From: Streptomyces himalayensis subsp. himalayensis
GTDB lineage: Bacteria; Actinomycetota; Actinomycetes; Streptomycetales; Streptomycetaceae
Length of the DNA: 64,000 bases
Reading direction: 5' to 3'
Assembly (NCBI RefSeq): GCF_013778455.1
Contig: NZ_JACEHE010000012.1
Location: forward strand, 1-64,000
In this document: in pieces, positions 51,589 to 60,583 of the stretch
How the letters are laid out: each line of letters opens with the position of its first letter
How positions within the stretch are numbered: the stretch's first letter is position 1
Translations under genes and position numbers: made by a program
The notes under the pieces: model-generated
Database searches by the model: none
Told to the model about the DNA's origin: nothing
The model's input: the letters and a program-made list of their open reading frames with translations, nothing else

Positions 51589-53530
51589 CGATGGCCTCCT
51601 TGAGAGCCGTGGCGAGCTGCTCCGCCTTGAACGGCATTCCGTTGACCTGGTTGTGCGAGTGGGCGTCGACCAGGTACTTCGCCCGGATCAGGGTGGCGAG
51701 CTGACCGAGGTTCATCTCGGGGATCACCACCTTGTCGTAACGCTTCAGGACCTCGCCCAGATTCCCCGGGAACGGGTTGAGGTGGCGCAGATGGGCCTGG
51801 GCGATGCTCTCGCCCGCCTTGCGCAGCCGGCGCACGGCGGCCGTGATCGGCCCGTACGTCGAACCCCAGCCCAGGACCAGCAGCTTTGCGTCCCCGGTCG
51901 GGTCGTCGACCTCGATGTCGGGCACCTCGATGCCGTCGATCTTGGCCTGGCGGGTGCGGACCATGAAGTCGTGGTTGGCCGGGTCGTACGAGATGTTGCC
52001 CGTGCCGTCCTGCTTCTCGATGCCGCCGATGCGGTGCTCCAGGCCCGGCGTGCCCGGCACCGCCCACGGACGGGCCAGGGTCTGCGGGTCGCGCTTGTAC
52101 GGCCAGAAGGCCTCGGTGCCGTCGTCCAGCGTGTGGTTCGGGCCCTGCGCGAACTGGACCTGCAGGTCGGGCAGCTCGTCGAGCTCCGGGATGCGCCAGG
52201 GCTCGGAGCCGTTGGCCAGATAGCCGTCGGAGAGCAGGAACACCGGCGTGCGGTAGGTCAGCGCGATCCGGGCCGCCTCCAGGGCCGCGTCGAAGCAGTC
52301 GGCCGGGGTCTGGGGGGCGACCACCGGGACCGGCGCCTCGCCGTTGCGGCCGTACATCGCCTGCAGCAGGTCCGCCTGCTCGGTCTTGGTCGGCAGACCG
52401 GTGCTCGGGCCGCCGCGCTGGATGTCGACGATCAGCAGCGGCAGCTCGAGCGAGACCGCCAGACCGATCGTCTCCGACTTCAGCGCCACACCCGGACCGG
52501 ACGTCGTGGTCACCGCCAGCGAACCGCCGAAGGCCGCACCCAGCGCGGCACCGATGCCCGCGATCTCGTCCTCGGCCTGGAAGGTGCGCACGCCGAAGTT
52601 CTTGTGCTTGCTCAGCTCGTGCAGGATGTCCGATGCCGGCGTGATCGGGTACGAACCGAGGTACAGCGGCAGGTCCGCCTGACGAGACGCGGCGACCAGC
52701 CCGTAGGACAGCGCCAGGTTCCCGGAGATGTTGCGGTACGTGCCGGTCGGGAAGGCCTTCGTGGCCGGGGCGACCTCGTAGGAGACCGCGAAGTCCTCGG
52801 TCGTCTCGCCGAAGTTCCAGCCCGCGCGGAACGCGGCGATGTTCGCCTCGGCGATGTCCGGCTTCTTGGCGAACTTGGACCGCAGGAACTTCTCGGTGCC
52901 CTCGGTCGGGCGGTGGTACATCCAGCTCAGCAGGCCCAGGGCGAACATGTTCTTGCTTCGCCCTGCGTCCTTGCGCGAAAGATCGAACTCCTTCAGCGCC
53001 TCCACCGTCAGCGTCGTCAGCGGCACCGGGTGCACGCTGTAGCCGTCCAGCGAGCCGTCCTCCAGCGGGGACGTCTCGTAGCCGACCTTCTGCATCGCGC
53101 GCTTGGTGAACTCGTCCGTGTTGACGATGATCTCCGCGCCGCGCGGCACATCCCCGATGTTCGCCTTCAGCGCGGCAGGGTTCATCGCCACCAGCACGTT
53201 GGGCGCGTCGCCCGGCGTGAGGATGTCGTGGTCGGCGAAGTGCAGCTGGAACGACGACACACCCGGCAGGGTGCCTGCGGGGGCGCGGATCTCGGCGGGG
53301 AAGTTCGGCAGCGTCGAGAGGTCGTTGCCGAAGGATGCCGTCTCCGAGGTGAAGCGGTCGCCGGTGAGCTGCATACCGTCGCCCGAGTCGCCCGCGAAGC
53401 GGATGATCACGCGGTCGAGACGGCGTACTTCCTTGTCGCCCGTCGCCCCCGCCTCGGACAGCGGCGTGCGCTGCCCGCCGACGACGGTCCCGTCGGCCTG
53501 CTCGGCTGGGCTACTGACCTGGCTGGTCAC
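51581..53530 (-). CDS. korA: 2-oxoglutarate:ferredoxin oxidoreductase, fused gamma-alpha subunit
   Basis: This 649-residue protein has an N-terminal gamma domain (VIIRFAGDSGDGMQLTGDRF, PAGTLPGVSSFQLHFADHDI). The alpha (pyrimidine-binding) domains follow from about residue 230 (LPLYLGSYPITPASDILHEL, FQAEDEIAGIGAALGAAFGG). The C-terminal VIPEMNLGQLATLIRAKYLV is typical. The gamma-alpha fusion is the actinobacterial form. The promoter should lie in 53531-53866. Reduced ferredoxin made here is a candidate electron source for the second nuo complex nearby. Confidence 0.94.
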
Positions 53531-53866
53531 TGAACTGGACCTCCCTCGAGGCGGCTCTTACGAGGCGGCCGGCCGACCGGCCTCCCCATAGCCCACCCTA
53601 CGTCGGTAAGGGTGTCCTTCCCTGGACCGTTCGCATGGTGGACGCACTTTTGAGATGATCCGATGTCCTGGTTTGGCATGTTCTGCTGGCCCCTGACCCT
53701 TCCCTTAGGCGACGACGACCGCTCATCCTTTGGTTCTAGGGCTCACGCCTGGTGCGCCTTGCCGGTGCCTTGCTGTGGGTCGCGTGCGCCTTGCTTTTGC
53801 CTGGCATACGCCTTGCTTTTCGCCCCGTCGCATGCCGTGACTGACATTTGACAGAGTGTCAGTTCG
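53531..53866. other. 336-bp region upstream of korA
   Basis: No gene is supported; the 62-codon frame at 53663-53851 has no family-like content. A 7-bp hairpin ACTGACA/TGTCAGT (53840-53863) just after the response-regulator stop may be a weak terminator. The korA promoter must be in this stretch, but no clear elements were recognised. Confidence 0.5.
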
Positions 53867-54556
53867 CTACGAGTTCAGATAGGTAAGAACCGCCAGTACA
53901 CGCCGGTGATCCCCGTCACTCTGGGAGAGACCGAGCTTCAGGAAGATATTGCTGACGTGCTTCTCGACCGCGCCGTCGCTGACCACGAGCTGCCTGGCGA
54001 TCGCCGAGTTCGTCCGCCCCTCGGCCATCAGGCCCAGGACCTCCCGCTCACGCGGTGTGAGTCCGGCGAGCACGTCCTGTTTGCGGCTGCGGCCCAGCAG
54101 CTGCGCCACGACCTCCGGGTCGAGCGCCGTACCGCCCTCGGCCACCCGCACCACGGCGTCCACGAACTCGCGCACCTCTGCCACCCGGTCCTTCAGCAGA
54201 TAACCGACGCCGCGGCTGGAGCCCGCGAGCAGCTCCGTCGCGTACCGCTCCTCCACGTACTGCGACAGCACCAGCACGCCGAGTCCCGGGTGGAGCTTGC
54301 GCAGCTGCACCGCGGCCCGTACGCCCTCGTCCGTGTGCGTCGGCGGCATCCGCACATCGGCGACCACCACGTCGGGCAGCGAGCCCTCCGCGGCGAGATC
54401 GGTGATGGTCTTGATCAGCGCTTCCGCGTCGCCCACGCCCGCGACGACCTCGTGCCCGCGGTCGGTCAGCAACCGGGTCAGGCCCTCCCTGAGCAGCACT
54501 GAATCCTCGGCGATGACCACCCGCACCCTGTCCTCCACGATTCCTCGGCCCCCCAT
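53867..54556 (-). CDS. NarL/LuxR-type response regulator
   Basis: This 229-residue two-component regulator has a receiver domain with the acidic pocket in RVVIAEDSVLL, the phosphoacceptor Asp in DVVVADVRMPP, and the switch Lys in GVGYLLKDRV. The C-terminal HTH LuxR domain reads LTPREREVLGLMAEGRTNSAIARQLVVSD. It lies downstream of two sensor kinases on the same strand and is likely their shared partner. ATG 54556 and GTG 54538 are both possible starts. Confidence 0.92.
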   Translation of the reverse strand: MGGRGIVEDRVRVVIAEDSVLLREGLTRLLTDRGHEVVAGVGDAEALIKTITDLAAEGSLPDVVVADVRMPPTHTDEGVRAAVQLRKLHPGLGVLVLSQYVEERYATELLAGSSRGVGYLLKDRVAEVREFVDAVVRVAEGGTALDPEVVAQLLGRSRKQDVLAGLTPREREVLGLMAEGRTNSAIARQLVVSDGAVEKHVSNIFLKLGLSQSDGDHRRVLAVLTYLNS

Positions 54557-54741
54557 AGCCTCTCCCGGCTCGCCCTGGCGCGGTCCCTGCTCGGCTCCGC
54601 TGGTACGACTCTGGTCGTACGACCTCGTGGGGCCGTACGACCAGGGACCAGCATTCCAGCATTCGGGATGTACAGGGCCTGAGGCACGGGAATCGGGGGT
54701 CTGACTCCGGTGCGGTCTGCCCTGCGGGCGGGGCGGGAGGC

Positions 54742-56103
54742 TCAGCCGCGCCAGGGCAGCTCGGCCGTCACGCGGGTCGGGCCGCCCGGCGGTGAGTCGA
54801 CGACGAGGATGCCGTCGACGGCGTCCAGTCGCTCGGCGAGTCCCGCCAGGCCGGAGCCCTTGGTCACGTCAGCGCCGCCCGTGCCGTTGTCCGTGACCTG
54901 CAGCAGCAGGCGGTTCTCGACGCGCCATACGTCGACGGTGGCCCGGGTCGCCTGCGTGTGCTTGCTGATGTTCTGCAGCAGCTCGGAGACCGTGAAGTAG
55001 GCGATGCCCTCGATCGCGGGTGCCGGGCGGGACGGCAGGTCCACGTCGACCTGCACCGGGACCGTGCAGCGGGAGGCCACCGAGGACAGGGCCGCGTCGA
55101 GGCCGCGGTCGGTGAGGACGGCCGGGTGGATGCCGCGCGCCAGATCGCGCAGCTCCTGAAGCGCCGTCTTCACCTCGCCGTGCGCCTCGTCCACCATGCG
55201 GGCCGCGGCCTGAGGGTCCTCCGCCAGCTTCTCCTTGGCGAGCCCCAGATCCATGGCGAGGTTCACCAGGCGGGCCTGCGCGCCGTCGTGCAGATCGCGC
55301 TCGATGCGGCGGAGGTCGGCCGCCGCCGTGTCGACCACGGCCCCGCGGTCCGACTCGAGCTCCACCACCCGCGTGGCCAGCCGCGACGGCCCGAGCAGAC
55401 CCGACACCAGCAGCCGGTCCACGGTGGTCAGGGCCCGCAGGATCCACGGCGTGGCCAGCGTGATCAGCAGCCCGACCGCCGCCGTCACGGTGATCTCGAA
55501 CGGGTTGTCCAGATAGACGTTGTGGGTGCCGTCGCCGTAGAGCTGGAGGCCGCCGACGCCCACGTACACCGGGAAGACCCACTGCCACAGCGGGTACGTC
55601 AGCATCGCCCAGCCGTACGTCCAGAAGGACACCGCCACCGAGAAGGCGAACACGGCCCACGGGAAGTGCACGATCGCGTACACGACATGCCGCCAGGAGG
55701 TGCCGCTCCTCATGAGCCCGATCCCCCAGGACAGCGGGGTGCGCTTCACCGGCCGTACCGGCTCCGGGTCCGCCACGTCGAGGCGCAGCAGCGCCCTGGC
55801 CCGGGTCCGCTCCAGCGCGCCGAGGCCGCGGCAGCCCGCCAGTGCCGCGGCGAGCACGGGGATGCCGAGGAAGGTGATCAGCAGGCCCGCGCCGAGCGAC
55901 AGCATCGTGACGGCGAAGGTGAACATCAGGATGCTGACCGGCAGGCTCAGCATCAGATAGCCGAACTCGCGCCAGGTGCGTCCCTCGAACGGCGCGCGCA
56001 GCCCGGCCGGCAGAAGGTGCCGCCGCGCCGGTTCCTCGTCGCCCGCCCCGCCGAACCCGGGCCGGTCGAGCCGCCCGTACCCCTGTCCGTACTCCGTGGC
56101 CAT
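54742..56103 (-). CDS. Membrane sensor histidine kinase (HisKA_3/NarX-like), paralogue 1
   Basis: This 453-residue kinase has a membrane sensor domain of about four helices (SLPVSILMFTFAVTMLSLGA, GAGLLITFLGIPVLAAALAG, then two more near 130-220). The phosphoacceptor His is in RRIERDLHDGAQARLVNLAMD. The ATPase has the N box in VSELLQNISKHTQA and the G boxes in VTDNGTGG and GSGLAGLAERL. It lies 186 nt before the response regulator gene and 188 nt after its paralogue. The signal is unknown. Confidence 0.92.
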   Translation of the reverse strand: MATEYGQGYGRLDRPGFGGAGDEEPARRHLLPAGLRAPFEGRTWREFGYLMLSLPVSILMFTFAVTMLSLGAGLLITFLGIPVLAAALAGCRGLGALERTRARALLRLDVADPEPVRPVKRTPLSWGIGLMRSGTSWRHVVYAIVHFPWAVFAFSVAVSFWTYGWAMLTYPLWQWVFPVYVGVGGLQLYGDGTHNVYLDNPFEITVTAAVGLLITLATPWILRALTTVDRLLVSGLLGPSRLATRVVELESDRGAVVDTAAADLRRIERDLHDGAQARLVNLAMDLGLAKEKLAEDPQAAARMVDEAHGEVKTALQELRDLARGIHPAVLTDRGLDAALSSVASRCTVPVQVDVDLPSRPAPAIEGIAYFTVSELLQNISKHTQATRATVDVWRVENRLLLQVTDNGTGGADVTKGSGLAGLAERLDAVDGILVVDSPPGGPTRVTAELPWRG

Positions 56104-56240
56104 CGCTGTCGCCCGTCCGTTTCTGCTCGGTGTCCCGCCACATGGCTGCTCAGGTGGCTGTCGTCGTACGTCAACAGTGCTGCCGGCTGAGCCCGCGAAC
56201 CATGGAGCGGGTCGGCGTCTTGGGGCGGGGGTTTTCCCTA

Positions 56241-56312
56241 CCTCAAGGCTTCTTGGGCACCGAACCTCAAGGCTTCTTCGGTGCCGAACCTCAAGGCCTC
56301 TTGGGTGCCCAG
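56241..56312 (-). repeat. Three tandem 24-bp repeats at the 3' end of the second kinase gene
   Basis: Copies at 56241-56264, 56265-56288 and 56289-56312 read CCTCAAGGCTTCTTGGGCAC-CGAA with small changes. The last contains the stop codon and the final Trp-Ala-Pro-Lys-Arg-Pro codons region of the kinase, so the other two are duplicated gene end sequence. Confidence 0.85.
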
Positions 56313-57523
56313 TCGTCGTCCGTCCGGTCCCGCCAGGGCAGTTCGGCCGTGATCGTCGTCGGCCCGCCCGCGGGGGAGTCGATCACGAAGAGCCCGTCGA
56401 CCGCGCCGAGCCGCTCGGCGAGCCCCGCCATCCCCGTACCGCCCTCCAGGTGCGCACCGCCGCGCCCGTCGTCCCGTACCTGGATCAGCAGCCGCTGGTC
56501 CGCGCGCCACACGTCCACGGACGTGGAGCGCGCACCGCTGTGCTTGCTGACGTTCTGCAGCAGCTCGGAGACCGTGAAGTACGCGATGCCCTCGATGGCG
56601 GCCGCCGGGCGCTCGTCCAGGTCGGCGGTCACCTGCACCGGCACGGTGCATCGCGACGCAACCGAGGAGAGGGCCGCGTCGAGGCCGCGGTCGGTGAGGA
56701 CGGCCGGGTGGATGCCGCGCGCCAGATCGCGCAGCTCCTGCAGGGCGAGCTTCACCTCGCCGTGCGCCTCCTCGACCATCGCCGCCGCCGCGTCGGGGTC
56801 CTCCAGGAGCTTCTCCTTGGCGAGACCGAGACCCATGGCGAGGTTCACCAGGCGGGCCTGCGCACCGTCGTGCAGATCGCGCTCGATACGGCGCAGGTCG
56901 GCCGCGGCCGTGTCGACCACGACCCCCCGGTCCGACTCCAGCTCGGCGATCCGCCGCTCCAGCTCGTCGGAGGGCGACAGCAGCCCGCGCACCATGGCCC
57001 GGTCGGCGTTGGTGAGCCCGCGCGCGATGAACGGCAGGACCGGCCACAGGACGAACAGCGACGCAAACGTGACCGTGAAGGTCAGCACGCCCCACGGCAG
57101 CCGTATGAACTCGTAGAGGACCGTGCGCCAGCCCACCGGGTCCTTCAGGGCCAGCCACAGCTGTGCTAAGAAGCCGCCGCGCCCGCGCAGCGGGAGCGGG
57201 CTGGGCTCGTCAACCCGCACCCCGAGCAGCGCCCTGGCCCGCGCCCGCTCCAGCTTGCCGAGCTGCCGCGCCCCCATCAGCCCGGCCGCGAGCAGCGGAA
57301 AACCGATCACCGTCACGGTCAGCCAGGCCCCGGTGAAGAGGACCGTCATCACGTACGTGAAGCCCAGCAGCGACACCGGCAGGTTGGCGAGGAGATGCGC
57401 GATCTCCTTCCACGTCTGCCGGTCGAAGGCGAAGCGGGCGGGCGGCAGCCGCTCCTCGCTGCGCTCGGCGCCGTCATCCGGGGCGGCTGCGGCGGCGGTA
57501 CTGGTGCTGGTCCCTGCGGTCAT
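56291..57523 (-). CDS. Membrane sensor histidine kinase, paralogue 2
   Basis: This 410-residue paralogue of the preceding kinase shares near-identical central blocks: RRIERDLHDGAQARLVNLAM with the His, HGEVKLALQELRDLARGIHP and SELLQNVSKHSGARST. The sensor part again has about four helices (LANLPVSLLGFTYVMTVLF, GAWLTVTVIGFPLLAAGLMG, WGVLTFTVTFASLFVLWPVL), slightly shorter than paralogue 1. The pair probably arose by tandem duplication and may feed one regulator. The C-terminus lies in a 24-bp tandem repeat. Confidence 0.92.
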   Translation of the reverse strand: MTAGTSTSTAAAAAPDDGAERSEERLPPARFAFDRQTWKEIAHLLANLPVSLLGFTYVMTVLFTGAWLTVTVIGFPLLAAGLMGARQLGKLERARARALLGVRVDEPSPLPLRGRGGFLAQLWLALKDPVGWRTVLYEFIRLPWGVLTFTVTFASLFVLWPVLPFIARGLTNADRAMVRGLLSPSDELERRIAELESDRGVVVDTAAADLRRIERDLHDGAQARLVNLAMGLGLAKEKLLEDPDAAAAMVEEAHGEVKLALQELRDLARGIHPAVLTDRGLDAALSSVASRCTVPVQVTADLDERPAAAIEGIAYFTVSELLQNVSKHSGARSTSVDVWRADQRLLIQVRDDGRGGAHLEGGTGMAGLAERLGAVDGLFVIDSPAGGPTTITAELPWRDRTDDDWAPKRP

Positions 57524-57648
57524 GGCCGCCAGCGTGCCCGGTTGTGCGCCATTGCGCCATGAGGACCTCCGCCGCGGTTAACTGGGGATAACCCCACCTC
57601 GTGCGGGCCGCCGCGGGGGATCCGCCGACTGCACGCATGACGGGCCGC

Positions 57649-57676
57649 TTACCGTTTCTTTAGCAGGCCCTAGACT
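57649..57676 (+). promoter_or_regulatory. nuoA2: Putative vegetative promoter of the second nuo cluster
   Basis: TTACCG (57649-57654), a 16-bp spacer and TAGACT (57671-57676) fit a HrdB-type promoter and point towards nuoA2, whose start is about 110 nt further on. No Rex-type palindrome was seen here, unlike the first operon. Confidence 0.5.
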
Positions 57677-57789
57677 CCCGTGCGTACAGATCGTCGAACA
57701 CGGCCCACCACGGGGCGCAACGAAACGCCCGTCACCGGGCGAAACCAAGCCGCCCGGCACCGGGCGCAATGAGGGAACGAGGGGCGGAC

Positions 57790-58254
57790 GTGCCGGAACC
57801 GACCGTTCTCGCGGCAGGCCACGTCGCTGCGGGCGACGTCGCGGGGGTTCACGTCGCCGTGGGCGACCTCGCAGCCGACTATGCAGCCGACTATTTCGAG
57901 GCGTACTCCGTCGTCGGGCTCCTCGCCGTCATCGGCGTGCTCTTCGTCGCCGTCGCCTTCGGCGCCGGACGGCTGCTGCGACCCGTCGTCCCCACGCCCG
58001 AGAAGCTGCTGACGTACGAATGCGGTGTCGACCCGGTCGGTGAGGGCTGGGCGCACACCCAGGTCCGCTACTACGTGTACGCCTTCCTCTACGTGATCTT
58101 CGCCGTGGACTCGATCTTCCTTTTCCCCTGGGCAACGGTGTTCGCCGCGCCCGGTTACGGAGCGACGACGCTGGTGGAGATGTTCATCTTCCTCGGCTTC
58201 CTCGCCGTAGGCCTGCTGTACGCATACAAGAAGGGCGTCCTGACATGGGCGTGA
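57790..58254 (+). CDS. nuoA2: NADH-quinone oxidoreductase subunit A, second copy
   Basis: This 154-residue NuoA paralogue carries the family signature PEKLLTYECGVDPVGEGWAH and RYYVYAFLYVIFAVDSIFLFPWA, with three membrane helices. The N-terminal 40 residues, rich in Val-Ala-Gly-Asp, are extra compared with nuoA. GTG 57790 has GAGGGG at a good distance; ATG 57769 is the alternative. It heads a cluster that continues B, C, H, I, J, K, L. Confidence 0.92.
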   Translation: MPEPTVLAAGHVAAGDVAGVHVAVGDLAADYAADYFEAYSVVGLLAVIGVLFVAVAFGAGRLLRPVVPTPEKLLTYECGVDPVGEGWAHTQVRYYVYAFLYVIFAVDSIFLFPWATVFAAPGYGATTLVEMFIFLGFLAVGLLYAYKKGVLTWA

Positions 58255-59012
58255 CCCAGCGCGACGCGGACGCGCCCCGGAACGTGGATGCGACCGGGAA
58301 CGTGGACGCGACCCGGAACATGGACACGACCGGGCCCGAGCCCGTGCTGCTTCCCGAGCCCGCGCTGCTTCCCGAGCCGAAGCGGCTGGGGGCGCTGGCA
58401 CGGCTCGCCCCCGAGCCGATGAAGGTGATCCTCAACTGGGGTCGCCGCTACAGCCTGTGGGTCTTCAACTTCGGGCTCGCCTGCTGCGCGATCGAGTTCA
58501 TCGCCGCGTCCATGGCCCGGCACGACTTCATCCGGCTCGGCGTGATCCCGTTCGCGCCCGGCCCGCGCCAGGCGGACCTGATGGTCGTGTCCGGGACCGT
58601 GACGGACAAGATGGCCCCGGCCGTGAAGCGGCTCTACGAGCAGATGCCCGAGCCGAAGTACGTCATCTCGTTCGGGGCGTGCAGCAACTGCGGCGGCCCG
58701 TACTGGGACTCGTACTCCGTGACGAAGGGCGTCGACCAGATCATCCCGGTGGACGTGTACGTGCCCGGGTGCCCGCCGCGTCCGGAGGCGCTGCTCCAGG
58801 GCATCCTCAAGCTCCAGGAGAAGATCGCGCGGGAGTCGCTGGGGGAGCGGTACGGCTCGGGTGAGGGGGCCGGTGCGAGGGCCGGTGCGGGGCGGCCTTC
58901 GGCCGCGGCGCTGCAGAGCGGACTGGTGCAGCCGCCTGTTCAGCCGTCTGCTAAGTCGTCTGCTCAGTCGTCAGTCGTTCCGCCGTCTGTTCCGGGGGAG
59001 GCGTCCGAGTGA
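58245..59012 (+). CDS. nuoB2: NADH-quinone oxidoreductase subunit B, second copy
   Basis: This 255-residue NuoB paralogue keeps all cluster N2 ligands: the Cys pair in LACCAIEFI, the Cys in SFGACSNCGG (which has an additional Cys) and VPGCPPRPE. It should therefore carry a [4Fe-4S] centre. The N-terminus (about 1-55) is a low-complexity Asp-Thr-Asn and Pro-Glu stretch with short DNA repeats, and the C-terminus a Gly/Ser/Pro tail. ATG 58245 has GAAGGG 9 nt upstream; GTG 58251 would overlap nuoA2 by 4 nt. Confidence 0.92.
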   Translation: MGVTQRDADAPRNVDATGNVDATRNMDTTGPEPVLLPEPALLPEPKRLGALARLAPEPMKVILNWGRRYSLWVFNFGLACCAIEFIAASMARHDFIRLGVIPFAPGPRQADLMVVSGTVTDKMAPAVKRLYEQMPEPKYVISFGACSNCGGPYWDSYSVTKGVDQIIPVDVYVPGCPPRPEALLQGILKLQEKIARESLGERYGSGEGAGARAGAGRPSAAALQSGLVQPPVQPSAKSSAQSSVVPPSVPGEASE

Positions 59013-60583
59013 CCGGTTGGCTCACCGCTCCCGTCGAGGAACTCTTCGGTGCGGACGCGACAGCCGAGGAGTCGTACGACGTGCTGACCGTCGACGTGCC
59101 CTCGTCCTCCTGGACGACGGCCCTCGAGACCGCGCGTTCGGTGCTGGGCTGCACCTATTTCGACTGGCTGAGCGCCGTGGACGAGCCGGGTACGGGCTTC
59201 CGCGTCTCCGCACACGTGGTGGCGCTGGCGCCGGTACGCCGCCTCCTCGTCCGAACGACCGTTCCACACGACGCGCCCGTACTGCCGTCCGCGGTCGGCG
59301 TCTACGCGGGCGCGGCTTGGCATGAACGCGAGACCCACGAGATGTTCGGCGTGACTTTCGAGGGCCACCCGGGGCTGGCACCTCTCCTTCTCCCGGATGG
59401 TTTCGAAGGGCACCCGCTGCGCAAGGACTTCGTCCTCGCGGCGCGGGTGGCCAAGGCCTGGCCGGGCGCCAAGGAGCCGGGGGAGTCGGAGCACGGCGGC
59501 CCCAAGCGCCGCCAGATGCTGCCGCCCGGCGTGCCCGACCCCAACGAGTGGGGCCCGTTGAAGGGCCAGCTTCCCGCGGCCCCGGCCCGTCCGGCGCGCG
59601 GCGCGGCCCGCGCCGTGGGCGACCGCCCGGTTCGCCGTACTCGTACGGCGAGCGAGGGGTCGGCGAGCCAGGCGGGGGCGGGGGCCGCCGGCGAGGCGGG
59701 CGCCGGCGGCGCTGGCCAGGCGGGCGCGGGCGCTGCCGGCCAGGCGGGCGCGGGAGCGGCGGCTGCGGGCGCGGCATCCCCGGCTGCGGGAACGGCATCC
59801 CCGGCTGCCGGTGCGGCGTCCCCGGCTGCCGGTGCGGAGTCGGCGGCTGGGTCGGCGGGGGTGGCGACGCCGCGGCGGTCGCGGAGCGCGAGCCAGGGTT
59901 CGGCGAGCCAGCGGGCTGCGGCTGCGCGGGAGGGCGCGGGGGCTGAGGGCGCGGAGGCCGCGGCATCCCCGGCTGCCGGTGCGGAGTCGGCGGCTGGGTC
60001 GGCGGGGGTGGCGACGCCGCGGCGGTCGCGGAGCGCGAGCCAGGGTTCGGCGAGTCAACGCGCGGAGGCTGCGGAGGCTGCGAGGGCTGGGGGAGCGCAG
60101 GCCGCCGCGGCAGCGGCCGAGACCACTGGTGCCCCGGAGAGCCCGACCACGTCCGTACCCGCGGAAGCACCCGGTGCGCCCTCCCCTGCTGACGCCCCCA
60201 CGCGCGGGGGGACGTCCCGTCCTCCCCGTAGCGCCGACGCCCCCTGGCACCATGCACGACCGGCCTTCAACGAGTCGGAGCCCGGGGCCACAGCTTCGGA
60301 GCGCCCGGCAGCGGAGCGCTCGGCCTCGGAGCCCCTGCCAGCGGAGCCCCCGGCAGTGGAGCACGAGCCCCCGGCACCGGAGCCGTCGGCATCGGAGGGC
60401 GCCGAGCCCAACGAGAACACCGGCTCACCCGGCCCGAGCCAGAACCCCAAGTCCCCGGACAAGCCTGCGGAGAAGCCGCAGTCCCGAGACGAGCCCGCCG
60501 AGAAGCTGCAGGCCCGCGACGAGCCCGCCGAGAACCCTCAGTCCCCAAACGCCCCGACCGACAACCCAGGAGGCCCGCAGTGA
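59009..60583 (+). CDS. nuoC2: NADH-quinone oxidoreductase subunit C, second copy, with long low-complexity tail
   Basis: Of 524 residues only about the first 170 resemble NuoC (CTYFDWLSAVDEPGTGFRVSA, GAAWHERETHEMFGVTFEGHP, GHPLRKDFVLAARV). The rest is an Ala/Gly/Pro/Glu-rich tail with a nearly perfect internal duplication of about 31 residues (ATPRRSRSASQGSASQ in each) and Pro-Ala-Glu-Lys repeats at the end. It is followed directly by nuoH2; no nuoD is fused or adjacent. The tail is probably disordered. Confidence 0.85.
   Translation: MTGWLTAPVEELFGADATAEESYDVLTVDVPSSSWTTALETARSVLGCTYFDWLSAVDEPGTGFRVSAHVVALAPVRRLLVRTTVPHDAPVLPSAVGVYAGAAWHERETHEMFGVTFEGHPGLAPLLLPDGFEGHPLRKDFVLAARVAKAWPGAKEPGESEHGGPKRRQMLPPGVPDPNEWGPLKGQLPAAPARPARGAARAVGDRPVRRTRTASEGSASQAGAGAAGEAGAGGAGQAGAGAAGQAGAGAAAAGAASPAAGTASPAAGAASPAAGAESAAGSAGVATPRRSRSASQGSASQRAAAAREGAGAEGAEAAASPAAGAESAAGSAGVATPRRSRSASQGSASQRAEAAEAARAGGAQAAAAAAETTGAPESPTTSVPAEAPGAPSPADAPTRGGTSRPPRSADAPWHHARPAFNESEPGATASERPAAERSASEPLPAEPPAVEHEPPAPEPSASEGAEPNENTGSPGPSQNPKSPDKPAEKPQSRDEPAEKLQARDEPAENPQSPNAPTDNPGGPQ
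59818..60060 (+). repeat. Duplicated ~90-bp block inside nuoC2
   Basis: The stretch starting CCCCGGCTGCCGGTGCGGAG and running through the Arg/Ser codons to CAGGGTTCGGCGAG occurs at about 59818-59913 and again at about 59968-60057 with almost no change. It lies in frame in the low-complexity tail of nuoC2. Confidence 0.8.

Noticed and set aside
53663..53851. 62-codon plus-strand frame in the gap upstream of korA
   Set aside because: Cys/Trp/Pro-rich sequence with no plausible protein pattern and no ribosome site; treated as non-coding.
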